Shown here piece by piece: positions 7,367-14,918 of a stretch of DNA of 43,710 bases; the stretch's first letter is position 1; each line of letters opens with the position of its first letter. The stretch is from an uncultured bacterium (lineage in GTDB: Bacteria; Bacillota_I; Bacilli_A; RFN20; CAG-826): assembly GCA_949299395.1 (NCBI GenBank), contig CASGAB010000009.1, forward strand, positions 1 through 43,710, written 5' to 3'. The position numbers and the translations under genes were made by a program. Below the pieces are notes generated by a model, which saw nothing but the letters and a program-made list of their open reading frames with translations, did no database searches and was not told the origin of the DNA.

Positions 7367-8507
7367 AAAGGTATATCAACAATTTTTAAAGAATTTCAAT
7401 GTTACTATAAAATTTAGCAGCTTAATCTCAGTATTCTTCATTATTATATATGTCTTAATGGTCTTGCTCTTAAGCTTTGCACCTACAATTTTTAGTGATT
7501 TTTTAGGATATATTCTTTTAATGATTATCCTATATTTTTTAGTTAGTTTCCTTTCACCATATTTTTATTCATATTTTGCTAATAATTTAGCCCTTGAAAC
7601 TAAAGATAGCTCTCAAGTTAATATAGTTTCTTTTTTAGGAACAAGAATAATCGGCAAAAGAAGAGGAATTAGAAATATTCAACAACTCTTTAAATGGCTT
7701 TTATGGTCTTATTTAATCTATTTAGTTTTAGAATTAGTAATTGTTTTTATAGTTGTTGGAATCGGTCAAACTATTGAAGGAAGTCAAATAAAAGCTTTTA
7801 TTGAAGAATTTAAAAATATTAATACAATGCTGGGAAATGAGATGTATTTACAAGAATTAACTAATCTAGTTTTAAAATATGAAAAAACCATCGATTTAGT
7901 TTCAGGAATTTCTAATTTTATCGCTGTAAGTGTTGCTTTTTATTTCTTTTTATATAAATTTGCTCGTTCATTTATTAATTTTTATGCAATGCAAGGAGAC
8001 GGAAGATTCGCAATTGCACCATTTTTTATTAATAAATCAGTTAAAAGAACTTTAGCTTTAAAAGAATTTGGTTATAACAAAAATTTCCATATTTTATTAT
8101 TGCCTTATTACATTGGAACAGTTGTTATTTTTTCTGCCTGTTATTTATTAATGTTTTTCTTTTTAAACACAAGTCCAATGTTAAATTCTTTAACTGCTAT
8201 GATTGTAACTGTATTTATACTTTTACCATTTTTACCGGTTATTCTTAACTTTAATATGTTAAATAGCGAAAAATTTAGATTTTATTATTTAAAAACAAGT
8301 AGCGAAGATTTAACTGAAATGTTTAATTCACAAGTTAGTCAACATCAATTCGCTTCAAAAGAAGAAGAGGAAAAGTTTAAAAAAGACTTTGATGATTTTA
8401 ATAATAAAGTTCAAGAAATGCTTAATGAAAATAAAGATAAATTTAACGAAGATAAAAATGACGATAATATAATAGATAATAAAGAAGACGATAAAAAAGA
8501 CGAATAG
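7359..8507 (+). CDS. polytopic membrane protein with acidic tail, unknown function
   Basis: I do not recognise the family. From ATG 7359 the protein is 382 aa, with about six or seven hydrophobic segments: a pair near 15-60, one near 110-135, one near 175-200 and a group near 245-310. The last 60 residues are soluble and highly charged, rich in Glu, Asp, Lys and Asn with poly-acidic stretches, probably facing the cytoplasm. ATG 7359 is preferred because it forms the same ATGATTAA overlap as the oxidoreductase/cdaA pair and has GAAGGA just upstream; ATG 7338 is in frame. It is sandwiched between the NERD protein and another small membrane protein with no gaps, so the three probably form one complex or pathway. 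Confidence 0.6.
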   Translation: MIKKVYQQFLKNFNVTIKFSSLISVFFIIIYVLMVLLLSFAPTIFSDFLGYILLMIILYFLVSFLSPYFYSYFANNLALETKDSSQVNIVSFLGTRIIGKRRGIRNIQQLFKWLLWSYLIYLVLELVIVFIVVGIGQTIEGSQIKAFIEEFKNINTMLGNEMYLQELTNLVLKYEKTIDLVSGISNFIAVSVAFYFFLYKFARSFINFYAMQGDGRFAIAPFFINKSVKRTLALKEFGYNKNFHILLLPYYIGTVVIFSACYLLMFFFLNTSPMLNSLTAMIVTVFILLPFLPVILNFNMLNSEKFRFYYLKTSSEDLTEMFNSQVSQHQFASKEEEEKFKKDFDDFNNKVQEMLNENKDKFNEDKNDDNIIDNKEDDKKDE

Positions 8508-8508
8508 T

Positions 8509-8928
8509 GTGAAAAAGTTTTTTGGTGAAATATTAGTTTTAATTGGATCAATTGCTTTAACTCTTATTCCTTTAGCTGGAGGAATAACTATTTTGGTTGC
8601 TCTTTTTCGCCATCAACTTGATATTTTAACTTTAACTTCTTATCCAATTGGATGGATTTCGTTATTATTAACAGTGTTTGTTCATATTTACGGATTTGTT
8701 TATTCAATCCTTTCTTTAAGAGTTATTTCTTTAGGTAGAAGTAGTAAAAAAAGTTTATATATTTCTTTACCTTTTATTGTCGTTGAAATATTTAGAACAA
8801 TATTTGTTTATGTATTAGTTGGTGATTTTGCTTACCTTAATTTTTTTACTACAATAATAATCCTTACATTTATTTTCTATTCAATTCAATTATTCGGTTT
8901 TATTTTAAATTATAAGAAAACCATTTAA
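8509..8928 (+). CDS. small four-helix membrane protein, unknown function
   Basis: A 139-aa protein with about four membrane helices (roughly 8-30, 42-68, 80-103 and 112-136). It starts at GTG, 1 nt after the preceding stop, so translation is almost certainly coupled. No ribosome site is present. No family motif is recognised. It is the last gene of the plus-strand run and is followed by a strong terminator. Confidence 0.6.
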   Translation: MKKFFGEILVLIGSIALTLIPLAGGITILVALFRHQLDILTLTSYPIGWISLLLTVFVHIYGFVYSILSLRVISLGRSSKKSLYISLPFIVVEIFRTIFVYVLVGDFAYLNFFTTIIILTFIFYSIQLFGFILNYKKTI

Positions 8929-8957
8929 TCTTTTTTAAAATATCTTCGATAGTACAG

Positions 8958-8990
8958 GCGCATTTTGATAAATAAAATGCGTTTTTTATT
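8958..8990 (+). terminator. terminator of the cdaA-NERD gene run
   Basis: CGCATTTT (8959-8966) and AAAATGCG (8974-8981) form an 8-bp stem with a 7-nt loop, followed by GTTTTTTATTTT. It closes the plus-strand run before the rex promoter. Confidence 0.88.
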
Positions 8991-9005
8991 TTCTTAAAAA
9001 AATTA

Positions 9006-9056
9006 TTGTAAAATTATTTTAAATATTATAAAATTAAGTCGGTAAAAAAATACCGA
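9006..9056 (+). promoter_or_regulatory. rex-adhE promoter with CGGTAAAAA start-site element
   Basis: The -35 is TTGTAA (9006-9011) and the -10 is TAAAAT (9029-9034), with a 17-bp spacer. Exactly 5 nt after the -10 begins CGGTAAAAA (9040), covering the expected start site. TCGGTA (9039-9044) and TACCGA (9051-9056) form a 6-bp inverted repeat. The same element at the same spacing recurs at the hydrogenase and glgB promoters. The factor that reads it, if any, is unknown. Confidence 0.65.
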
Positions 9057-9064
9057 ATAGAATT

Positions 9065-9709
9065 ATGAAGACTCAGTTATCAAAAAATCAAATAAGGAGA
9101 CTTCCTGATTATCTAACTTATTTACTCAAAAAAGAAAATGAAAAAGTTGAGTATATATCAACTCTGGAAATTGCTAGAGATTTATCTTTAAATAGCGAAC
9201 AAGTTAAAAAAGATATGCAAGCAATCTCATCTTCTTCAGGAATTCCTAATAAAGGAAGAGAAGTAAATAAGCTCATTAATGATATTCAAAATATCTTAGG
9301 ATATAACGAAAATCATAAAGCGATTTTAGTTGGCTGCGGTTCTTTAGGTAAAGCAATATTAAATTACAATGGATTTAAGGATTATAACCTTGAAATTGCT
9401 GCAGCATTTGATAGTAATAAAGATTTAATAGGTAAAACTATTAACAACATTCCGGTATTTGACGTAGATGATATAAAAGAAAAAAGAAGAGAGTATGACG
9501 CTTCAATTGGAATTATTACTGTTCCAAGTAGTGAGGCACAAGGAATTGCAATCCGTCTTGCCGCTTCTGGAATTGAGGCAATTTGGAATTTTGCACCAAT
9601 AAATTTGGATGTCAACGGTGATGTTATCGTTTCAAATATGAATATGGCTCAATCATTAGCCAGCTTAGCTCATCGTTTGTATATTAAAAAAAATAAAATA
9701 AAGGAGTAA
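9065..9709 (+). CDS. rex: redox-sensing transcriptional repressor Rex, diverged DNA-binding wing
   Basis: A 214-aa protein with Rex architecture: an N-terminal winged helix (about 1-75) and a C-terminal Rossmann domain that senses NADH/NAD+. LVGCGSLGKA gives the GxGxxG loop, and AAFDSNKDLIGKTINNIPVF and IGIITVP follow the family. A C-terminal helix (MAQSLASLAHRL) ends the protein. The recognition region is unusual. After VKKDMQAI, canonical Rex has a glycine/arginine wing (YFGxFGxRGxGY), but this protein has SSSSGIPNKGREV, so its operator may differ from the classical TTGTGA-type site. It lies 8 bp before adhE, a classic Rex target, so it probably autoregulates the operon. The leader lacks a Shine-Dalgarno sequence. 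Confidence 0.88.
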   Translation: MKTQLSKNQIRRLPDYLTYLLKKENEKVEYISTLEIARDLSLNSEQVKKDMQAISSSSGIPNKGREVNKLINDIQNILGYNENHKAILVGCGSLGKAILNYNGFKDYNLEIAAAFDSNKDLIGKTINNIPVFDVDDIKEKRREYDASIGIITVPSSEAQGIAIRLAASGIEAIWNFAPINLDVNGDVIVSNMNMAQSLASLAHRLYIKKNKIKE

Positions 9710-9717
9710 GAAATTAA

Positions 9718-12333
9718 ATGGAAAAAGAATTAGACCCAAAAGCTGTTGCTGAAGTTAATGGCTTAGTTGAAAAAGGTTTAGTTGCCTTAGAAAAATTTCG
9801 TGAATTAAATCAAGAACAAGTAGACTATATCGTTGCTAAAGTTTCTACTAAAGTCTTAGATCAACACGAATATTTAGCACGTTTAGCTATCGAAGAAACA
9901 AAAAGAGGTGTTTTCGAAGATAAATGTACTAAAAACTTATTTGCATGTGAATATGTTGTTAATGCAATGAGACATTTAAAAACTTGTGGAATTATTTCTG
10001 ATGACCCAGTTACTGGTGTTACAGAAGTTGCTGATCCACTTGGTGTTATTGCTGGTGTTACTCCTGTTACAAACCCAACATCAACAACAATCTTTAAATG
10101 TTTAATCGCTTTAAAAACAAGAAACCCAATTATCTTTGGTTTCCACCCAAATGCACAAAATTGTTCAGTTGAAACAGCAAAAATCATTCACAAAGCAGCT
10201 GTTGAAGCTGGTGCTCCAGAAAACTGTGTTCAATGGATTGAACATCCATCATTAGATGCAACAACAGCATTAATGCATCACGAAGGCGTTGCTTGTATTT
10301 TAGCTACAGGTGGCAACGCAATGGTTACAGCAGCTTATAGTTGTGGTAAACCTGCATTAGGTGTTGGTGCTGGTAACGTCCCTGCATATGTTGAAAAAAC
10401 TGCAAATGTTGCTCAAGCAGCAAATGATATTTTAATGTCAAAGGCATTCGATAATGGTATGGTTTGTGCTTCAGAACAAGCTGCTATTGTTGATAAAGAA
10501 ATTTACGACGAATTCGTCAAAAATATTAAAAGATATGGTGCATATATGTGTAACAAGCAAGAAAAAGAAATGCTTGAAAAATATATGTTCAGACCTACAA
10601 AAGATGGTAAATCAACTGCATTATTTGCTGGTTTAGTTGGCCATCCAGCTTGGGAAATTGCTCATGAAGCTGGTTTTGAAGTACCAAAAGAAACTCCAAT
10701 CTTATTAGTTGAATGTTCAAAAGTTGGTATGGATGAACCATTAACAAGAGAAAAATTATCACCAGTCTTAGCTCTTATTAAAGCTAAAGATTCAAAACAA
10801 GGTGTTGATCTTGCTGAAAGCATGGTTGAACTCGGTGGTTTAGGTCACTCAGCTTGTATCCATACAGCAGATAAAGCTTTAGTTGATGAATTCGGCAAGA
10901 GATTAAAAGCATGTAGAATTATTTGGAACTCTCCAACAACATTCGGTGGTATCGGTAATATTTATAACTCATTCCTTCCATCAATGACTTTAGGTTGTGG
11001 TTCATACGGACACAACTCAGTTAGTGGTAACGTTAGTGCTATTAATTTAATTAATATTAAAAGAATTGGTAAGAGGAGAAATAACATGCAATGGTTTAAA
11101 GTTCCAAGCAAGATCTATTTTGAAAGAAATAGTGTTCAATATTTAAAAGATGCTAAAAACCTCAATAAAGCATTCATTGTTACTGACCAATCAATGGTCC
11201 AATTAGGCTTCTTACAAAAGGTTTTAGATCAATTACAATTGAGAAGAAATGACGTTCAAATTCAATTATTTACAAACGTCGAACCAGATCCAGATATCAC
11301 AACAGTCAAAAAAGGTGCTGAAATGATGAGAGGATTTGAACCTGATACAATTATTGCTTTAGGTGGTGGTTCAGCAATGGACGCAGCTAAAGGTATGTGG
11401 TTATATTATGAAAATCCAGAAGTTAACTTTGATGATTTAAAACAAAAATTCATGGATATTAGAAAGAGAGCATTTAGATATCCAGAATTAGGTAAAAAAT
11501 CAAAATTAATCTGTATCCCAACAACTTCAGGTACAGGTAGTGAAGTCACTCCATTCGCAGTTATTTCTGATAGAGCAAATTCTAAGAAATATCCATTAAC
11601 TGACTACACATTAACTCCAACAATAGCTATTATCGATCCAGAGTTTACAACTAACTTACCTCCAAAAGTTACAGCTGATACAGGTTTAGACGTTTTAACT
11701 CATGCTCTTGAAGCATACGTTTCAATGTTAGCTAGTGATTATACAGATGCATTAGCAATTCAAGCAATTCAAATGGTCTTCGAATATTTACCAAGATGTG
11801 TTAAAAACGGTAAAAACGATCTTGAAGCTAGAGAAAAAATGCACAACGCTTCAACAATGGCAGGTATGGCATTCGCTAACGCATTCTTAGGTATGTGTCA
11901 CTCAATGGCTCATAAGATTGGTGGTCAATTCCATGTTGTCCATGGTAGAGCTAATGCAACATTATTACCATTCGTCGTTAGATATAATGGTGAAGTCCCA
12001 CAAAAATTAGGTACATGGCCAAAATATAATGTCTACGATGCTGATAAACGTTATGCAAAAATCGCAAGATTACTTGGTTTAAAAGCTAAAACAGATGCTG
12101 AAGGTGTTAAATCACTAGCAGACGCTATTTATAAACTCGGTATTGAATGTGGTGAAGCAATGAACTTCAAATCAGAAGGCATCGATCAAAAAGAATGGTT
12201 CGATAAAGCTGAAGAATTAGCTTATCTCGCATTCGAAGATCAATGTACACCATGTAACCCACGTATTCCTCTTGTTAAAGATATGACTCAAATCTTAAAA
12301 GATGCATACGAAGGTTATAATCCAGAAAAATAG
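9718..12333 (+). CDS. adhE: bifunctional acetaldehyde-CoA/alcohol dehydrogenase AdhE
   Basis: An 871-aa fusion that reduces acetyl-CoA to acetaldehyde and then to ethanol, oxidising two NADH. The aldehyde dehydrogenase half (about 1-440) has the active-site Cys250 in NGMVCASEQ and the nucleotide loop GVGAGNVP. The iron-dependent alcohol dehydrogenase half starts near 457. It has GGGSAMDAAKG (about 549), TTSGTGSEVTPF, and iron ligands Asp658, His662, His728 and His742, with the same spacing as E. coli AdhE. A good AAGGAG ribosome site overlaps the end of rex. At the domain junction, a strong AAGAGGAG site stands 7 nt before in-frame ATG 11086 (Met457), which could yield a free alcohol dehydrogenase domain. 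Confidence 0.97.
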   Translation: MEKELDPKAVAEVNGLVEKGLVALEKFRELNQEQVDYIVAKVSTKVLDQHEYLARLAIEETKRGVFEDKCTKNLFACEYVVNAMRHLKTCGIISDDPVTGVTEVADPLGVIAGVTPVTNPTSTTIFKCLIALKTRNPIIFGFHPNAQNCSVETAKIIHKAAVEAGAPENCVQWIEHPSLDATTALMHHEGVACILATGGNAMVTAAYSCGKPALGVGAGNVPAYVEKTANVAQAANDILMSKAFDNGMVCASEQAAIVDKEIYDEFVKNIKRYGAYMCNKQEKEMLEKYMFRPTKDGKSTALFAGLVGHPAWEIAHEAGFEVPKETPILLVECSKVGMDEPLTREKLSPVLALIKAKDSKQGVDLAESMVELGGLGHSACIHTADKALVDEFGKRLKACRIIWNSPTTFGGIGNIYNSFLPSMTLGCGSYGHNSVSGNVSAINLINIKRIGKRRNNMQWFKVPSKIYFERNSVQYLKDAKNLNKAFIVTDQSMVQLGFLQKVLDQLQLRRNDVQIQLFTNVEPDPDITTVKKGAEMMRGFEPDTIIALGGGSAMDAAKGMWLYYENPEVNFDDLKQKFMDIRKRAFRYPELGKKSKLICIPTTSGTGSEVTPFAVISDRANSKKYPLTDYTLTPTIAIIDPEFTTNLPPKVTADTGLDVLTHALEAYVSMLASDYTDALAIQAIQMVFEYLPRCVKNGKNDLEAREKMHNASTMAGMAFANAFLGMCHSMAHKIGGQFHVVHGRANATLLPFVVRYNGEVPQKLGTWPKYNVYDADKRYAKIARLLGLKAKTDAEGVKSLADAIYKLGIECGEAMNFKSEGIDQKEWFDKAEELAYLAFEDQCTPCNPRIPLVKDMTQILKDAYEGYNPEK

Positions 12334-12357
12334 TTGATTAAAAAAATACAAATTAAA

Positions 12358-12380
12358 AGGCGACCTCGGTCGTCTTTTTA
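12358..12380 (+). terminator. terminator of rex-adhE
   Basis: AGGCGACC and GGTCGTCT form an 8-bp stem with one G-T pair and a TC turn, followed by five T. It starts 25 bp after the adhE stop. Confidence 0.85.
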
Positions 12381-12560
12381 TATTAAGATTGTATTAATTT
12401 TCATCAATTTTTGCATAAAATTGATCTCTCGTTACATTCCTGTATATAACAGGTGATATATACAAGGGGTGGTGGGGAGATCCATTTTATAAATAAAATT
12501 AGGAACGTAACCCCATTCCTATTTTATTTATATGTCGGATTTTTTTATTTTTTTTAAAAT
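12381..12560 (+). ncRNA. possible small RNA or hairpin-rich island (uncertain)
   Basis: Three further inverted repeats follow the adhE terminator. ATCAATTTT/AAAATTGAT has a 5-nt loop (12403-12425). CCTGT/ACAGG has a 5-nt loop (12439-12453). A 16-bp arm pair with one bulge lies at about 12488-12534. Between the last two sits GGGGTGGTGGGG (12466-12477), striking in such AT-rich DNA. The last stem is followed by T-rich sequence. Read on the plus strand, this could be a structured RNA antisense to the end of the PHP gene. No family is recognised and no convincing promoter is seen. Confidence 0.25.
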
Positions 12561-13359
12561 CTAATTCTTTTATAATTTCTTCTTCACTAATTCCTGTTTC
12601 CTTTAAAAATTTATCAAAGTAATCATAATTGATTTTTTCAAAATCCATTATTGCATGTGCATCAACTCCAAAGATAAATTTATTTCCAATTTCTTTAGCT
12701 TTTTTAAAGAAATATGGAGAAGGATAGTGCAGGCATCCAAATTTCATAGCGGTATATTTATTATTTGTATCACCATTTATATTTATTTCTAAAGGTATGT
12801 CTTTTCTTTTTGCTGCTAAACAAATTTCTTCAATTATTTGATCAATTTCAGGAGTAATAGTAGTTATACGATTAAAGAATAAATCAGGATGAGCTACATA
12901 ATTAAAATATCCTGACTTAATTCCTTTGATTAAGTCGTTTTTATATTTAATTAAACCTTTTAAATAATCATTTTGATGGAAGTAGTAGCAAAAATTATTA
13001 TTTTTATCATAATAACAGTGTTGACCAATAATCATGTAATCTAAGCCGTATTTATCGTAAAGTTCTTTATAATAATTATCTCTATCTTCGATATATTCGA
13101 TTTCTAAACCAATAAAAATGTTAATCTTATCTTTATATTTTTCATTTAATTTTCTTAAAGAATTCAAATAATCTGGAAAATCTTCATCAAAAGACATTCT
13201 CATTGATTCATGAGTAACATTTTTAAAAGGAGCATGATCACTAAAACCAAGGTTTTTATAACCATGTTCAATTGCTTTTAAAACATATTCCTCATCTTCG
13301 TTATAAGCGTGTCCGCATCTTTTAGTATGAGTATGATAATTTGAAATTAACTTTTTCAT
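12499..13359 (-). CDS. PHP-domain phosphatase, histidinol-phosphatase (HisJ/HisK) family
   Basis: A 286-aa metal-dependent phosphoesterase. The PHP metal ligands are all visible: NYHTHTKRCGHA at the N-terminus, GFSDHAPF, GLEIEYIED, MIIGQHCY, VAHPDLFF and FGVDAHA near the end. This is the HisJ/HisK-type family that removes phosphate from histidinol-phosphate. No other his gene is in the window, so the substrate could be another phosphate ester. The gene faces adhE, and its last codons lie inside a long hairpin (12488-12534). The start has no ribosome site. A TAAAAT on the minus strand (13376-13371) leaves only about 5 nt of leader. Confidence 0.85.
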   Translation of the reverse strand: MKKLISNYHTHTKRCGHAYNEDEEYVLKAIEHGYKNLGFSDHAPFKNVTHESMRMSFDEDFPDYLNSLRKLNEKYKDKINIFIGLEIEYIEDRDNYYKELYDKYGLDYMIIGQHCYYDKNNNFCYYFHQNDYLKGLIKYKNDLIKGIKSGYFNYVAHPDLFFNRITTITPEIDQIIEEICLAAKRKDIPLEININGDTNNKYTAMKFGCLHYPSPYFFKKAKEIGNKFIFGVDAHAIMDFEKINYDYFDKFLKETGISEEEIIKELDFKKNKKIRHINKIGMGLRS

Positions 13360-13415
13360 ATCAATGTTAGATTTTATGGTTATTTTTTGTTAATTTCAAT
13401 GATAATTTTGATATA

Positions 13416-13438
13416 TTTATCAAATATAATTTGATAAA
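13416..13438. promoter_or_regulatory. perfect dyad operator candidate in the hydrogenase promoter
   Basis: TTTATCAAAT (13416-13425) and ATTTGATAAA (13429-13438) are perfect 10-bp arms around the 3-nt spacer ATA. A third half-site, TTGATA, lies at 13408-13413. The dyad fills the -35/-10 spacer and overlaps the -10 (13435-13440) of the hydrogenase gene, a position expected for a repressor. It lies between two divergent genes. The binding protein is unknown. Confidence 0.55.
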
Positions 13439-13454
13439 ATATTACCGGTAAAAA
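13435..13454 (+). promoter_or_regulatory. hydrogenase -10 and CGGTAAAAA start-site element
   Basis: TAAAAT (13435-13440) is followed, after exactly 5 nt, by CGGTAAAAA (13446-13454) at the expected start site. Around it, TTACCGGTAA is a perfect 10-bp palindrome. Rex-adhE and glgB have the same element at the same distance. Confidence 0.6.
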
Positions 13455-13473
13455 TTTTAAGAGGTGAAAAACT

Positions 13474-14913
13474 ATGAAATTTGAAACTAGAGTTCAAGAA
13501 TTAAAACATAAGGTTTTGAAAGAAACTATTAAATATCTAAAAGACGGTAAAGAAAATTTAGATTATAACGATTTCGATGCTATTGTTAAAAACATTATTC
13601 CAGGCAAAAAACCTTCTTTTAGATGTTGTGTTTATAAAGAAAGAGCAATTGTAGAAGAAAGAGTTAAATTAATTTTAAACTCTTCAAGTAGCCAAGATAC
13701 AAACGTCATTAAAGTTATTTCAATTGCTTGTGATGAATGTCCACTTGGTGGCTATACTGTTTCAAGTGATCAATGTAGAGGTTGTATTGCTCATAGATGT
13801 TATGAAGCATGTCCAAAAAAATGTATTTCATTTACTGATGGATTAAGAGCTCAAATTGATAAAACAAATTGTATTAACTGTGGACTTTGTGCAAAAGCAT
13901 GTCCATATAGCGCAATTGAAAATAGAGTTAGACCTTGTGAAAAAGCATGTAAACAAAAAGCAATTACTCCTAATATGCTTGAAGATGATAACTCAGCACA
14001 TATTAATGATGAAAAATGTATTCACTGTGGTGCTTGTGTTTATACATGTCCATTTGGTGCAATTGTTGATATTTCTTACATTAAAGAAATTTTACAAATC
14101 TTAAGAACAAGTGATAAACAACATGTTTATGCAGTTATGGCTCCTTCAATCGGTGGTAACTTCTTAGATGCAAAAACGGGTCAAATTGTTTCTGCATTAA
14201 AGAAACTAGGATTCCATGAAGTAGTTGAAGCAGCTTTAGGTGCTGATATGGTTGCTTTAGAAGAATCACATGAATTAGCTGAAAGGGGAATTTTAACTTC
14301 ATCATGCTGTCCAGCATTTGCATTATATATTAGAAAATTCTTCCCTGAACTTGCTCAATATATCTCTTCATCACCATCTCCAATGGCAATGATTGCTAGA
14401 CATATTAAAGAAAACGATAAAGATGCAAAAGTTATTTTTATTGGTCCATGTACTGCTAAAAAGAGTGAAATTAAAAACCCAAGAGTTAGACCATATGTTG
14501 ATAGTGCAATGAGTTTTGAAGAACTCCAAGCTTTACTCGATGCATATGAAATCGATCCAAAAACTTTACAAGAAGAAGAATTCAGAAAAGGCTCAAAATT
14601 CGGTAGAGGATTTGCTAAATGTGGTGGTTTATCAAAAGCAGTTGAGCAAGCATTAAAAGAAACAAATACTGATTTTGAAGTTAAAGGTATTAATGTTGAT
14701 GGTATGGATAATATCAAAAAAGCATTATTAGAACTTAAAAATAATAAAAACTTATTCAATTTCATTGAAGGTATGGCTTGTGATGGCGGTTGTATTGGTG
14801 GACCTTGTAATCTTGAACATACCGCTAGAACTAAGATGATGATTGATAAATATAGTGCTGAAGCAGGTGTTGTTATTAAAGAAAACATTGATAAAGAAAG
14901 TAACCTTGATTAA
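13474..14913 (+). CDS. [FeFe] hydrogenase, group B type, monomeric
   Basis: A 479-aa protein that makes or oxidises H2 with ferredoxin as the likely partner. The N-terminal part carries many cysteines for iron-sulfur clusters: CDECP, CRGC with CYEACP, CINCGLCAKACP (133-144) and CIHCGACVYTCP (182-193). H-cluster motifs follow: TSSCCPAF (Cys278/279), FIGPCTAKKSE (Cys326) and EGMACDGGCIGGPC (Cys436, Cys440). The CIGGPC ending and the substituted first motif match group B enzymes, whose physiological direction is less certain than for group A. The maturases HydE, HydF and HydG are not in the window. Ribosome site AAGAGGTG. The ureohydrolase gene follows after 5 bp. Confidence 0.93.
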   Translation: MKFETRVQELKHKVLKETIKYLKDGKENLDYNDFDAIVKNIIPGKKPSFRCCVYKERAIVEERVKLILNSSSSQDTNVIKVISIACDECPLGGYTVSSDQCRGCIAHRCYEACPKKCISFTDGLRAQIDKTNCINCGLCAKACPYSAIENRVRPCEKACKQKAITPNMLEDDNSAHINDEKCIHCGACVYTCPFGAIVDISYIKEILQILRTSDKQHVYAVMAPSIGGNFLDAKTGQIVSALKKLGFHEVVEAALGADMVALEESHELAERGILTSSCCPAFALYIRKFFPELAQYISSSPSPMAMIARHIKENDKDAKVIFIGPCTAKKSEIKNPRVRPYVDSAMSFEELQALLDAYEIDPKTLQEEEFRKGSKFGRGFAKCGGLSKAVEQALKETNTDFEVKGINVDGMDNIKKALLELKNNKNLFNFIEGMACDGGCIGGPCNLEHTARTKMMIDKYSAEAGVVIKENIDKESNLD

Positions 14914-14918
14914 TTAAT

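Noticed and set aside
9006-9030. Classical Rex operator (TTGTGA-type) upstream of rex
   Set aside because: TTGTAAA is present, but the second half, TTTTAAA, is not its proper inverted partner, and the sequence is explained by the -35 and an AT-rich spacer.
11041-11090. AdhE as two genes or a frameshifted pair
   Set aside because: The frame is continuous through the linker, and the fused arrangement is the normal AdhE form. Only the internal ribosome site is notable.
14355-14888. A 177-codon minus-strand frame inside the hydrogenase gene
   Set aside because: It is antisense to a gene with complete H-cluster motifs, has no recognisable domain and low-complexity composition, so it is a coding shadow. 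The same applies to 9861-10187 and 38361-38780.
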